Assembly (NCBI GenBank): GCA_026702845.1
Contig: JADCLS010000006.1
Location: 62,001-126,000 of the forward strand
Direction: 5' to 3'
DNA length: 64,000 bases
DNA from: Candidatus Heimdallarchaeota archaeon
GTDB taxonomy: Archaea; Asgardarchaeota; Heimdallarchaeia; Heimdallarchaeales; Kariarchaeaceae
The translations under genes were made by a program, and so were the position numbers. How positions within the stretch are numbered: position 1 is the first letter of the stretch; the number at the start of each line of letters is the position of its first letter. Of this stretch, positions 9,129-18,107 are shown one piece after another. Under the pieces are notes generated by a model. That model saw only the letters and a program-made list of their open reading frames with translations. It was not told where the DNA came from and made no database searches.

Positions 9129-9785
9129 TTATTCTTCCAACAAAAAATCTAAATGATAATATAGCTCATCATTGGCCCAAGTTTGATCATACAAGATTTT
9201 TCTAATATTATTGTTTTTATCAATGATATAGGTCATAAAAAAATGCAGATATTCCACATGATCGCTACCATCATGATCGAGTCCGAGTTCAGTAGTCTCA
9301 TTCACATATTTGAAGGCAAAACCATAATCAGAGGTGACTTTTAGTGTTTCTTCCTCATTTCCTAGTAAAAATTGCCAGTATACCAGGTCTTGTGGTAGAT
9401 TTACAAATATCTCAGCATAAATTTCGAGGTCGGTCATATTATCATATAGATAATCAAAATCTATAGCGATAAAGCGAATACTATTCATCCTACCCTCTTC
9501 TTGGAGCATATCCCTAACCATGTCCATTTTGGCTACGATTGTTGAACAACCCCAAATACATTTTGTATAAATAAAGGTTAAAACCTTTATTTTCCCGGTT
9601 TCATTGTATAGTTGGTACTTAGCACCATCAATACTGGGCAGGGAAAAATCAGTTGCTTTTCCTACCACACCTAGATCTCTTATTGGATTTGGATCCAGTA
9701 ATGATGGAAGGAGTAGACCCCCTATAACAATTGATGTAAAAACCATTCCCAGTATTACTTTTCGGGTATTATTCATATAAATCAA
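9129..9785 (-). CDS. SCO1/SenC-family thioredoxin-fold membrane-anchored protein
   Basis: 218 residues with an N-terminal membrane anchor (about 9-30), then a peroxiredoxin-like thioredoxin fold outside the membrane. The copper/thiol motif is CxxxC, Cys76 and Cys80 in 'TKCIWGCS'. A histidine in 'EYLHFFMTYIID' (His181) lies where SCO proteins place their third copper ligand. The start of the fold, 'DFSLPSIDGAKYQL', is typical. SCO proteins deliver copper or reduce thiols during CuA-site assembly of haem-copper oxidases. No oxidase subunit is in the window, so a general thiol-disulfide role remains possible. Neighbouring genes also encode exported proteins. Confidence 0.8.
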   Translation of the reverse strand: MIYMNNTRKVILGMVFTSIVIGGLLLPSLLDPNPIRDLGVVGKATDFSLPSIDGAKYQLYNETGKIKVLTFIYTKCIWGCSTIVAKMDMVRDMLQEEGRMNSIRFIAIDFDYLYDNMTDLEIYAEIFVNLPQDLVYWQFLLGNEEETLKVTSDYGFAFKYVNETTELGLDHDGSDHVEYLHFFMTYIIDKNNNIRKILYDQTWANDELYYHLDFLLEE

Positions 9786-9893
9786 TTCTAATTAAGAATT
9801 TTAAGCTTTGTCATAAAAAAATTTTACTTGCAGATTACATATCCCATTTCACAGATGGCTTAGTATTTATAGAAGATTGACTAAATCATAGAC

Positions 9894-10748
9894 ATGAAAA
9901 TCAGACTAGTTGTGCCAATATTGATTACAATTCTCATATCAACATCAGCTCAGATTAGTCAAGATGCAGTAATCGCAGCATATACATCAAATCTACTCGG
10001 AGAAGCGGATACTAACCAGTTCAGATATTATATTAATAACTACAATGCAAATTTCTCATTTATGGAAGGAGGATTTGTCTATAACAACACAAAACTTGAA
10101 TTTTCATTCTCAAGTACCGATAGCATAGATTTGCTCAATCAGGAGATATTCAAATTTATGGATCTTATATATGAGGGTGTGGTTCTTCAACATCATTCTA
10201 CTTCACGAATTTGGGACTATGCCAAGTTATTCATACTTCCGGTCTCATTTGAATTATCAAATTCTGAAATTCTGTATAACTACACCCTATTACAATCTCA
10301 TATCGAGCATACAATGATGGAACAATTCCAATTTTTCCCTGAGTTGTTTCAGATCAATGTGGAGGATGATCAAGCTAACGATTTTTTTATGTATGAACAG
10401 TTCAATGATACTCATTACATGTTTCTCACAGCTGATACTAAATATGGATTGATCACCCAGTTTTTCCAACGAACCCATCAAAATGTTATCTATTTCAGAT
10501 TAGAGGAGGCAGGGTTAATTGAATTCGAGAATCAAATGAGTAGAAAACCTAATCCAGATCATTTTGGAGAAATTATATACGAAACAACAATAGAAACCAC
10601 TGAAACCAATTATTCAACATCAGAATACATAGTGGAAACACCAACAAGACAAACTGAAGAGGCATTCTTACCCCTAAATACTCATATATTTACGGTGTGT
10701 CTATTGTGTCTAGTAATTAAAAGAAAAATTACTCATAGCGATTTTTGA
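9894..10748 (+). CDS. Exported protein of unknown function with C-terminal anchor
   Basis: 284 residues. Signal peptide at 1-20 ('IRLVVPILITILISTSAQIS'). The mature part (about 25-225) is rich in Tyr, Asn and Phe with no motif I recognise. A Thr/Glu-rich linker (about 225-258, 'ETTIETTETNYSTSE') looks like a stalk open to O-glycosylation. The tail is a short hydrophobic helix followed by 'IKRK'. This order (signal peptide, domain, Thr-rich stalk, helix, basic cluster) is that of a surface-anchored protein. It starts 108 bp from the divergent SCO1-like gene and its end overlaps the convergent aminopeptidase gene by 20 bp. Confidence 0.6.
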   Translation: MKIRLVVPILITILISTSAQISQDAVIAAYTSNLLGEADTNQFRYYINNYNANFSFMEGGFVYNNTKLEFSFSSTDSIDLLNQEIFKFMDLIYEGVVLQHHSTSRIWDYAKLFILPVSFELSNSEILYNYTLLQSHIEHTMMEQFQFFPELFQINVEDDQANDFFMYEQFNDTHYMFLTADTKYGLITQFFQRTHQNVIYFRLEEAGLIEFENQMSRKPNPDHFGEIIYETTIETTETNYSTSEYIVETPTRQTEEAFLPLNTHIFTVCLLCLVIKRKITHSDF

Positions 10749-13191
10749 GTTGAGCATCTATCTCAATGCGTTCAAGGCCTATATCGACAGCATCCTTGAA
10801 ATGAGGTTTTTTCTTAATATAATCAAGGAAAAATTCTCTCACCTCATCTTTATTATCCACACAACGAGGAATAAGGGTGGTAAGAGCCATTTGATACATA
10901 TATTCATGTAGTGCCTCGAAATTATCAAGATTAGCTAAATACCAAGTCCATATGGTTTTTCTAGCCTCAGGATTAGCTAGAATTGGATTGATGATAGTAG
11001 TTCTATTCCGTGAAGGTACTTTATCGAAAGCATACATTTGCATCTCTTCTATAATACTCAGATCTGTGAAATGACCAAGTGTTCCTAGGTAGATGACGCT
11101 TTCTTGCTCATTGCTTGCATTCTCAAACTTGGATTTCAGATAGTCCACATCATTTAGCTTCATCGCACCAATGCGAAGAATGTTGGGAAGAAGATCTGGT
11201 GTGACTGACTTACCCTCTTTGATATCAGCATAAAGACCTAATGCGAATTTTTCTGCTGTTTCTGATCCAAATCTCACTGCATTCAGAATAAGACCTCCAC
11301 GAATGGATGATATATCTCTATCCTCATTTTCTTGGGGTTCATATTTGATCTGATCCAGGATTGATTCAAGAAATGATTTACCTTTACTGGCAATTTTCTC
11401 CTTTAATTCTCCATCAAATAATGAATAAAGACGAAATAGTTGCCCAGAGATACTTGATATTGATTGATAGTTGTTTTCTTGCATATAATTATCAAGATAA
11501 TTCAAGTAAAATTCAAGATCTGCATGACCAGAAGTCATAATAGCATACAATTCATTGATAATATTCCAACGATCAATGGTTGATAGTGTTTTGTTGCGAA
11601 TTAGATCCTCAAGCATCTCAAGATTTTCCTCTTCATACTGTACCCTAATAAAACTCATCACATCTTTGTTAATCTTAAAAGAAGTACAATTATCATAGAG
11701 TTCAACCTCCATCTCCCTCATATCCATCAGATGGTTAGTTTGTGAAATCTCATCATCTCCTTTGTATTGTATAATGGAAACTGGAATCTCCCAGATAGCC
11801 ATGTCATCATTTTTGAGGTATGTGAAACGTTCTTGTCGCAATGTAAGAATATTTCCTTCTCTATTGGCGATGACTTTTGGATAGCCTGGTTGTAAAACCC
11901 ATGATTCCATCATGGAATCAACGGACAGTCCACTGCTCTCTGCCAATGCCTTCCAGAGATCATCACTAGATGCATTATCAAATTTGTACTTATTGAGATA
12001 GTAGCGCAATCCCTCCTTATATTTCTCAGGTGTAATATATGCCTCTAGCATTCGCAAAATGCTACCACCTTTATTATAAATTATGGGGGCTGTTTTAATG
12101 GTCATTCCCTGAGCTCCATCTCCAGGTACTTCAATGGCTGCCGTCTCAAGATATGCGTCAGCTCCAAGAGCTCCAACCGTCTCATTTAGAAGGAAGAATT
12201 CCCATATTTTCTTCTCTGGATAGTAAGCATCAATAACACTATAACCGAAGGTGGTTGCAAAGCTCTCGTTAAGCCAAATGTATTTCCAGCTCGTGGGACT
12301 GGTGCTGTTACCGAACCACTGATGGGTTATTTCATGGGCCACCACCATCTGAATGACCGTCTCTTGACGTTTTGATGTTAAGCCTGGATAGACTAATAAT
12401 AAATTCTCTCGATACAGGATGGCACCCCAATTCTCCATTGCTCCATGAGCAAAATCAGGTGTTCCGATATTATCCAGCTTCTTGAAGGGATATGGTACTT
12501 GGAAATAATCTTGACAATACTGTAAACTTTTCTTTGCAAAATCAAGAGCGAATTCTCCGTATTGCTTTGCTTGACCCGGTGATGCACCTACTCTAACCAA
12601 AACATCATCCTGCATAGACTCAACAAACTCAAATTCACCTACTGCAAAGAAGAGCAGATAGGTGCTCATTTTAGGTGTTCGTTCAAAACTGAATTTGACC
12701 TTCTCACCCATCTCTGTTTCTTCTTTAACAATATTGTTTGATATGACAGTTAAACCTTTTTCAGCAATTAGATGAACATCAAAGGTAGCTTTCATACCTG
12801 GATGATCGAAGCAAGGAAATGCTCGACGAGCATCATTCTCTTGAAATTGTGTAACTGCTGCTAGTCTCATCTCTTCTCCAACTTTATATCGTGATTGATA
12901 AAAACCTGCCAATTTATCATTGATCTCACCCCTATATAGTATAACCAAGGAGATTTCACCAGTTAGAGGTTCTGGGAGAGTGATTGATAGCTCTTGTTTT
13001 TGCATATCATAGCTTGTTTGCAAAGAAAGGTCGTTGAATGATACTGATTGTATCTCAAGATCTAGGGCATTGAGAATTATTGTATTTGAAGGTTCTAGTA
13101 TATCGATATTAACAGTGGTTTTTCCTAAAAAACTAGTTGTTTTCAAATCTATATCCAATTCAAGATCATAATGAATGGGCTTATATTTCAT
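10729..13191 (-). CDS. M1-family zinc aminopeptidase
   Basis: 820 residues, cytoplasmic, the size of the aminopeptidase N/tricorn-interacting factor group. Domains: beta-saddle (1-200), thermolysin-like catalytic domain (200-430), small beta domain (430-520) and helical C-terminal domain (520-820). Seen: exopeptidase motif 'GAMEN' (250-254), zinc motif 'HEITH' (286-290) with the third ligand Glu309 in 'NESFA', and the substrate Tyr region 'IIYNKGGSILRMLE'. It removes N-terminal residues from peptides, probably downstream of the proteasome. The gene is alone on its strand; the start at 13191 fits the family N-terminus ('YKPIHYDLELDID'). All key residues are present. Confidence 0.97.
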   Translation of the reverse strand: MKYKPIHYDLELDIDLKTTSFLGKTTVNIDILEPSNTIILNALDLEIQSVSFNDLSLQTSYDMQKQELSITLPEPLTGEISLVILYRGEINDKLAGFYQSRYKVGEEMRLAAVTQFQENDARRAFPCFDHPGMKATFDVHLIAEKGLTVISNNIVKEETEMGEKVKFSFERTPKMSTYLLFFAVGEFEFVESMQDDVLVRVGASPGQAKQYGEFALDFAKKSLQYCQDYFQVPYPFKKLDNIGTPDFAHGAMENWGAILYRENLLLVYPGLTSKRQETVIQMVVAHEITHQWFGNSTSPTSWKYIWLNESFATTFGYSVIDAYYPEKKIWEFFLLNETVGALGADAYLETAAIEVPGDGAQGMTIKTAPIIYNKGGSILRMLEAYITPEKYKEGLRYYLNKYKFDNASSDDLWKALAESSGLSVDSMMESWVLQPGYPKVIANREGNILTLRQERFTYLKNDDMAIWEIPVSIIQYKGDDEISQTNHLMDMREMEVELYDNCTSFKINKDVMSFIRVQYEEENLEMLEDLIRNKTLSTIDRWNIINELYAIMTSGHADLEFYLNYLDNYMQENNYQSISSISGQLFRLYSLFDGELKEKIASKGKSFLESILDQIKYEPQENEDRDISSIRGGLILNAVRFGSETAEKFALGLYADIKEGKSVTPDLLPNILRIGAMKLNDVDYLKSKFENASNEQESVIYLGTLGHFTDLSIIEEMQMYAFDKVPSRNRTTIINPILANPEARKTIWTWYLANLDNFEALHEYMYQMALTTLIPRCVDNKDEVREFFLDYIKKKPHFKDAVDIGLERIEIDAQLKNRYE

Positions 13192-13256
13192 CTAAATCGA
13201 ATTTGAATTTGCATTTTATTTATCAATCTATGAGGGTAAATAATTTTTCCACAAAC

Positions 13257-13610
13257 TTAGGAGAATGAATTACCACATCCACAACTCCCTGAAGCATTGG
13301 GATTTATCACATCAAATTTTGATTCGGATAGTGATTCGATATACTTCAGCTCCCCACCATTAATTAATCTTAGATCCGCCTCAGGAATTATCAAAAGAGC
13401 ACCATCTGTCTCAAATTTCTTACCATTTGATTCTCTGTCAGTCCATGAGAAATGATAAGTAAAGCCAGCGCATCCACCTGGACGAACTGAGAGGAGAAGG
13501 GCCTTGTTATCATTTGCTAGATTGTTTAGGTGATTGATTCTTTGTGCTGCAGAGGGATGAAGAGTAAAAGTACCCTCTATGTGATTAAATGTTAAGGCAA
13601 GTTCTACCAT
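13257..13610 (-). CDS. A-type iron-sulfur cluster carrier (HesB/IscA family)
   Basis: 117 residues from the chosen ATG at 13610. An upstream in-frame ATG at 13664 would add 18 residues unlike the family; the shorter start has a TATA-like TTTATTAAG on the minus strand about 25 nt before it. The three cluster cysteines are visible: one in 'RPGGCAGFTY' and two in 'GSCGCGNSF' at the C-terminus. The fold elements 'FTLHPSAAQRI' and 'GELKYIESLSESKFDVINPNA' also match. These proteins carry [2Fe-2S] or [4Fe-4S] clusters to client enzymes. It stands apart from SufC/SufU (18.5-19.7 kb), with which it probably cooperates (inference). Confidence 0.9.
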   Translation of the reverse strand: MVELALTFNHIEGTFTLHPSAAQRINHLNNLANDNKALLLSVRPGGCAGFTYHFSWTDRESNGKKFETDGALLIIPEADLRLINGGELKYIESLSESKFDVINPNASGSCGCGNSFS

Positions 13611-14028
13611 ACAAATTTTATTAACCGATCTTAATAAATAAATGTTGATAAAATGAATTATCAATCATTTTGCGTGATATTAATTATGCTCTTTAATAAT
13701 ATCTCATGAACATAGAGCTTAAGATAGTAATCAGCTCACAAACATCACTAGTAAGTAAAATGCTTTTGTAAATTCTTATGGATGGTTTGTTATGGAGTAA
13801 TCCTTTTGAATTTCGAGATAATATCTTTCTAAAATATTTGTTTGATGAATTTAAGATTGACTGTGCAGTTATTTCATTTTCAATACCAAATTTTGTAACT
13901 CCAGTTGTACTTTATTGGATGTTATTCTAGATCATTTTTATAGTTGGATTTATTGATGATTATTTCTTAGATCAGTTTTTTCAGTCAAATGGGTTGAAAT
14001 TGACGGTTATTTGTTTTATTAAATTGGA
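13611..14028. other. Intergenic region with one doubtful 50-codon frame
   Basis: About 420 bp between the IscA-like gene and EF-1beta. It holds a plus-strand frame from ATG 13778 to TAG 13930 (50 residues, Phe-rich, with a hydrophobic end 'FVTPVVLYWMLF'). No TATA box at the right distance and no ribosome site were seen, so I do not call it a gene. No RNA-gene signature or repeat was recognised. Confidence 0.3.
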
Positions 14029-14307
14029 TTATAATCTGCTTGTGAAGGTGAGTTCCCATTCTCCGGTGACTTCATTATCCTTCAATTCATTTAACCAATT
14101 TTCGAGATCATCTTGCACACCCATTCCTTCATCTGCCATGAATTGAACGACTGCAGCTTTTATTCCGAAGAATAACTCTTTAACTTCAACTTTTTCCATC
14201 ATTGTATATGCTTCTGGAACAGCATCTCTAATTGCTTGTACCATAGCATCTGCATCCGCACCTGGTGCGGGTGTCTTAATATCATATTGAAATGCTTGCT
14301 TTGCCAT
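14029..14307 (-). CDS. ef1b: Translation elongation factor 1-beta (aEF-1B)
   Basis: 92 residues from ATG 14307 ('MAKQAFQYDIKT'), the size of archaeal aEF-1B, the guanine-nucleotide exchange factor of EF-1alpha. Seen: 'FGIKAAVVQFMADE' and 'DDLENWL' with the C-terminal strand 'TGEWELTFTSRL', all standard in this ferredoxin-like fold. A longer frame back to 14337 would overlap the preceding gene and was rejected; the chosen ATG has a GGTGAT ribosome site about 6 nt upstream. It follows the zinc-ribbon gene by 10 bp, and this gene pair is conserved in many archaea, which supports both calls. Confidence 0.93.
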   Translation of the reverse strand: MAKQAFQYDIKTPAPGADADAMVQAIRDAVPEAYTMMEKVEVKELFFGIKAAVVQFMADEGMGVQDDLENWLNELKDNEVTGEWELTFTSRL

Positions 14308-14317
14308 TTTAATCACC

Positions 14318-14497
14318 TTAAGGACCGGTAAATTCACATCCGGGGCATTTGTATGGATTAGAAATCCTTCTGCAATCTGTACATCTTATAATCTTTGCAC
14401 CACAGCTGGGGCAAGGAAATCGTGCACTGCCTTGTTTGGTTGGAGATATTGTCCTGTTACATGAAAAACAGGAATCTAATACTATCTTTGCACTCAT
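14318..14497 (-). CDS. Small zinc-ribbon protein (HVO_2753-like, partner of EF-1beta)
   Basis: 59 residues from ATG 14497 ('MSAKIVLDSCFSC'). Four CxxC knuckles (CFSC, CPSC, CTDC, CPGC) bind two zinc ions; the ending 'CPGCEFTGP' is characteristic of this archaeal family, proposed to bind RNA. The frame extends back to 14563 but that part lacks the family pattern and would run through the promoter. A TATA element (about 14521-14535 on the minus strand) is 24-38 nt before the chosen ATG. First gene of the two-gene unit with EF-1beta. Confidence 0.92.
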   Translation of the reverse strand: MSAKIVLDSCFSCNRTISPTKQGSARFPCPSCGAKIIRCTDCRRISNPYKCPGCEFTGP

Positions 14498-14520
14498 AAC
14501 TCGAAGACAACTTTTTCTTA

Positions 14521-14535
14521 ATATAAATATAAAGG
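14521..14535 (-). promoter_or_regulatory. TATA element of the zinc-ribbon/EF-1beta operon
   Basis: Minus-strand sequence CTTTATATTTATAT centred about 28 nt upstream of the ATG at 14497. It decides the short start for the zinc-ribbon gene and implies a leaderless first cistron. Confidence 0.55.
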
Positions 14536-14669
14536 TATGGTGCAGAAAATTTTGATATTGCACACCTGTGGATATATCTTCTTAATCTTATAATGCTAGG
14601 AGATTTTTTATCAATTATTTTTCTAACTTCAAGTAATCTTATATTTTGAATAATCTATAGAATTATAAC

Positions 14670-15665
14670 TTGAGTGAATTACTATCTTCCATATCATTGG
14701 TTGAAAAGGAATTAGGTCTATTAGATGGGATCTTGAATCAGGTATACTTTTATGACAAAAGTTCAACTGATCTAATTGTCAGGTTAAAATTGGGTGAAAG
14801 TCGAGATTTTGCCCCTGAAACTATTGGAGGACTTGTTTGTACCATCGACGACCTTGTAGGTAGTAACACAACAGGAGCTAGTAGATATATTACTCTAGGT
14901 GAAGTAAAACTTATATTTACACTAATCAAGGATTATTTACTGGTACTAGCTGTAGATCCAGAATATTCCTTAACGCAATTTGAACGATTCATAGAACTAT
15001 TTAAGCTTAGCTTCAAAGAAGGTTTCAGTATTCAGAATTATGGTGAAGGAGTGGATGGAGTGGCCTTGGCAGTACAGATTATTGATTCCCTTATATCTGA
15101 AGAATTTGGGATGGAATTATTACTTGGTGAGAAATCAAGTATTTTTCCTTTCAAGCTTCGAGAACAGGCAGATCTCATTATTGATGAAGAACTCAAACGA
15201 TCATCGCAATCAAAATTAGCTGATGCTATGGAGGGAAAAGATGAGGAAGATGTATCAGTTTCAGAAGATTCTGAGGAATTATCTCAAACACAAGCTTTGC
15301 ATCTACTCCTTGACCGGTTTGCAAAAACATTTTCAGATATAAATTCTATCACTTATATACACACAGATAAATTTGGAAACCTTTCAAGAATTACCAAAGG
15401 TAGTATTAGTAAAGATCTTGAATCAAACATACTCAATATAGTTCTTGGAATGATTGATACTGTATCTCTTATTCTTGAAGAGGATGATGAGGAAAAAAGA
15501 ACACTCGATCTTGGAGATCATTGGATTTATTTTTATCAGATCAGCTTAACATCCTTCATCTACATTATCGTTGAGGCAAAAGAATCCTTGGAGCTTGTTA
15601 AACCACTCGTTGAACGAATTGCAATGAGCATCACAAACCTATTTCCTGAAGAGAATATCTATTAG
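14670..15665 (+). CDS. Longin/roadblock-like protein with internal duplication
   Basis: 331 residues from a TTG start. No catalytic motif. Two halves look alike: in the first (about 10-125) 'TIGGLVCTIDDLVG' leads to 'LGEVKLIFTLIKDYLLVLAVDPEYSLTQFERFIELF'; in the second (about 210-328) 'SITYIHTDKFGNL' leads to 'LGDHWIYFYQISLTSFIYIIVEAKESLELVKPLVERI' (quoted in part). The pattern of two long beta strands followed by an amphipathic helix is that of longin or roadblock folds, common in Asgard archaea as regulators of small GTPases. A charged linker (about 190-205, 'GKDEEDVSVSEDSEELS') joins the halves. Fold assignment is by pattern and moderately uncertain. No GTPase gene is near. The last codon shares a TTAG stop overlap with the convergent gene. 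Confidence 0.55.
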   Translation: MSELLSSISLVEKELGLLDGILNQVYFYDKSSTDLIVRLKLGESRDFAPETIGGLVCTIDDLVGSNTTGASRYITLGEVKLIFTLIKDYLLVLAVDPEYSLTQFERFIELFKLSFKEGFSIQNYGEGVDGVALAVQIIDSLISEEFGMELLLGEKSSIFPFKLREQADLIIDEELKRSSQSKLADAMEGKDEEDVSVSEDSEELSQTQALHLLLDRFAKTFSDINSITYIHTDKFGNLSRITKGSISKDLESNILNIVLGMIDTVSLILEEDDEEKRTLDLGDHWIYFYQISLTSFIYIIVEAKESLELVKPLVERIAMSITNLFPEENIY

Positions 15666-17137
15666 AATTGAAAATTTCGAGGAAATTTTACCCTCAAATA
15701 TGATTTCAAATCTTGTTTTGATGTGATAGCAGGATTATCAAATACTTCTTTTTCGAATTTTTTCTCGTAGGCATCATGGCAAAATCTACACAGGATTTCC
15801 ATATTAAATGAAACATCAACACCACCATACTCAACTCCAAAATACAGAGGAATCTTGTGGCTCACAGTAATCTGAGTTATTTGAGATTTACAACTTCCAC
15901 AACTCTGACATTCATAATTATAATATTCCTTCAATAATACTGCCAATTTAGTATCCCGTTCATGCCGACCATTAGGCTTAACTGGCCGAATTATTCTATC
16001 TCTATGCTCTATTTGTGCTTTCAATTTATTCTTGGTTCTATTATTCTTCTGAACTCCAAATTCATTAAAAATTGATTTTACATTACTTTGCGTATCCTCG
16101 AAATAGGGCATCAAGATGATGAATATCTTAGATAGTAGCTCATCGTTATATATTTTCCCATTACTTTTCTTCATGGATTTAATCTTAGTTTGAACTGTCT
16201 CTCCAAGTTCAATCTCCTTGATTACTCTGTCAAGGTTCACCGTAATTCCTATCACAGAGAGTACTTGAAGAAAATTCTTGAGATCCTCATAAGTATCAAT
16301 AGTAAAATCAAATATGGTATCATCCCCTACAATAATATCTCGGAGGAAGAAATTTATATGTGACTCTAACTCTATTTGACCCTCAGGAATCAGAGAGAAG
16401 AGATGTTGCATACGATTGATGACAATTTCTTTAGACAGTTCATCCTGAAGATCTAAAGCTTGAAAAATTTTTTTGCTACATTTTAATGTAAAAATACCGG
16501 GATTATTGCTGAAGATACCCTCCAATTGTATTGTTTCGATGGCAAGAAGCAAATCATCACGGCATTCGAAATACTGGATTGTGTCGATAATTCTATTCAA
16601 TTTCTGCGTAACAGATTCATCGATATAATTCTCAAATTGTGCTATATGAATGGGAGAAAAGAAATTGATCAGAGTTTTGAGAGGAATGACATTATTTGCA
16701 TTGGCATCATCGATGATCTCCTGAAGATCCTTGGAAAAATCATTAAGGGAAGTTGTAGCCAACATACCACTGACATCCTTTCTGATTTCATGCGGATAGA
16801 ATAGACGTCGCAAATTGGGATAAAGGTGTAAATAATAAATCATAGTATAATCTGATGGATTGAAACCACTACGAATGGCATATTTTATGGTTGGACGGAA
16901 AATTCCCATGAAATTATCTATTTGACGTTTAATATCAACCTGTCTACCAGGGATACCTGTGATACTATGGTTCTCATCAACTCCAAAAATAAATACAACT
17001 TCTTTACCTGATTCATCATTTGCATTAATCACGATTTCCTGTGCCAATTGATAGAGAGAGGGTATTTCCTTGTGGAATATAAGATTCACACCCTCCGAGT
17101 TAAGCAATTTCTGGATTTGTCTCTCTAGCAATGCCAA
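15662..17137 (-). CDS. Schlafen AlbA_2-like / HNH endonuclease fusion protein
   Basis: 491 residues from a TTG start. The N-terminus (about 10-130) matches the Schlafen AlbA_2 domain: 'LIFHKEIPS', 'INANDESGKEVVFIFGVDENHSITGIPG', with Asn-Asp in place of the usual Asn-Gly region (quoted in part). The middle 230 residues are helical and unfamiliar. The C-terminal ~85 residues form an HNH nuclease on a zinc frame: Cys410/Cys413, His427 in 'SHKIPL', Asn445 and 'CRFCH' (Cys450, Cys453, His454). AlbA_2 domains bind or cut nucleic acid in stress or defence proteins, and HNH domains cut DNA. A host-defence or DNA-processing role is possible but unproven; neighbours are housekeeping genes. Confidence 0.75.
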   Translation of the reverse strand: MALLERQIQKLLNSEGVNLIFHKEIPSLYQLAQEIVINANDESGKEVVFIFGVDENHSITGIPGRQVDIKRQIDNFMGIFRPTIKYAIRSGFNPSDYTMIYYLHLYPNLRRLFYPHEIRKDVSGMLATTSLNDFSKDLQEIIDDANANNVIPLKTLINFFSPIHIAQFENYIDESVTQKLNRIIDTIQYFECRDDLLLAIETIQLEGIFSNNPGIFTLKCSKKIFQALDLQDELSKEIVINRMQHLFSLIPEGQIELESHINFFLRDIIVGDDTIFDFTIDTYEDLKNFLQVLSVIGITVNLDRVIKEIELGETVQTKIKSMKKSNGKIYNDELLSKIFIILMPYFEDTQSNVKSIFNEFGVQKNNRTKNKLKAQIEHRDRIIRPVKPNGRHERDTKLAVLLKEYYNYECQSCGSCKSQITQITVSHKIPLYFGVEYGGVDVSFNMEILCRFCHDAYEKKFEKEVFDNPAITSKQDLKSYLRVKFPRNFQF

Positions 17138-17411
17138 TCGATTAACACCTAAATATGATTATATTGAGACTTATATAATATTTTATTAATTAACCAACAA
17201 TTTCAATTCGTCAAATAATAATTATTCAACTGAAATTTCGTACTAAAGTTAATCCTATTATAATCACCGTTATCTACAATTGATTTAATACTCATATATG
17301 ACGGTTCATGGTTGATTTGTATAGGTTACAACATATGCGTTCATAGAATAATTCTCGAATTTCTACTTCTGAGACATTATATTTAATATTATCAGAAGAA
17401 TTTCAGAAATA

Positions 17412-18107
17412 ATGTTTTGTCAAAATTGTGGAGAAAAACTTGGAGAGAAATCCAAGTGTGGAAATTGCGGTTATGTCAATATTCAACCCATAAAAAAGCA
17501 GGATAATCAGAGTTCCAAGGATGAGTACCATCAAGTAATTGAACCAAGATCACCTATCCTTAAACAATCTATTGTGCCTTATCGAGAGTATCGAGAATGG
17601 TGGTACCGGATACTTGGATTTGGGTTGCTAGGTCTAATACTACTATTAGTAGCAGCAAATATGACAGCAAATGCAATTTATCTCTTTCTTCCAGGTTTAT
17701 TTTTCTCCATATCATCTTACTCATATTTTTTAGTTCACATCTACCTCAATTTCAGAGATTTTGAAAGACTATCTCAACGCATGAATCCAGACGAGCAAGC
17801 AATTGATCCCCTAGCAGCAACGCTGGCAACCGCAATATTCCCACCAATTGGGATATATCTGAAGTATCAGCTGTTTCGAATATTCATAAGTACCCATTAT
17901 TCAAAAGAAAAGATAATATTCCCTGGACCGAAAAAAGCAATTTCACTCATCTTTTTCCCCTTTGTCTATACATTTCTTGGATTAATACCGTATGGTCCTA
18001 TATTAATTCTCTTAAGTATTCCTGCATCTCCATTGTTTTTGTTAATATTTGAAAATCAATGGCAACAGCAGTTGGTTAAAATCGCCGAAAAACACAGCTC
18101 TATCTGA
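17412..18107 (+). CDS. Zinc-ribbon membrane protein
   Basis: 231 residues. An N-terminal zinc ribbon (residues 3-20, CQNC and CGNC knuckles) is followed by a polar linker and at least four hydrophobic segments: two in about 72-115 (around 'GLLGLILLLVAANM' and 'FLPGLFFSISSYSYF'), a third near 'ATLATAIFPPIGIYL' and a C-terminal pair around 'ISLIFFPFVYTFLGLIPYGPILI'. Small archaeal membrane proteins with such cytoplasmic zinc ribbons are common and mostly of unknown role. A 274-bp AT-rich gap separates it from the divergent AlbA_2-HNH gene, and its end overlaps the convergent FMN-binding gene by 8 bp. Confidence 0.75.
   Translation: MFCQNCGEKLGEKSKCGNCGYVNIQPIKKQDNQSSKDEYHQVIEPRSPILKQSIVPYREYREWWYRILGFGLLGLILLLVAANMTANAIYLFLPGLFFSISSYSYFLVHIYLNFRDFERLSQRMNPDEQAIDPLAATLATAIFPPIGIYLKYQLFRIFISTHYSKEKIIFPGPKKAISLIFFPFVYTFLGLIPYGPILILLSIPASPLFLLIFENQWQQQLVKIAEKHSSI

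Noticed and set aside
13778..13930. 50-codon plus-strand frame in the gap before EF-1beta
   Set aside because: No TATA box or ribosome site at a fitting distance; chance frames of this length are expected in AT-rich DNA.
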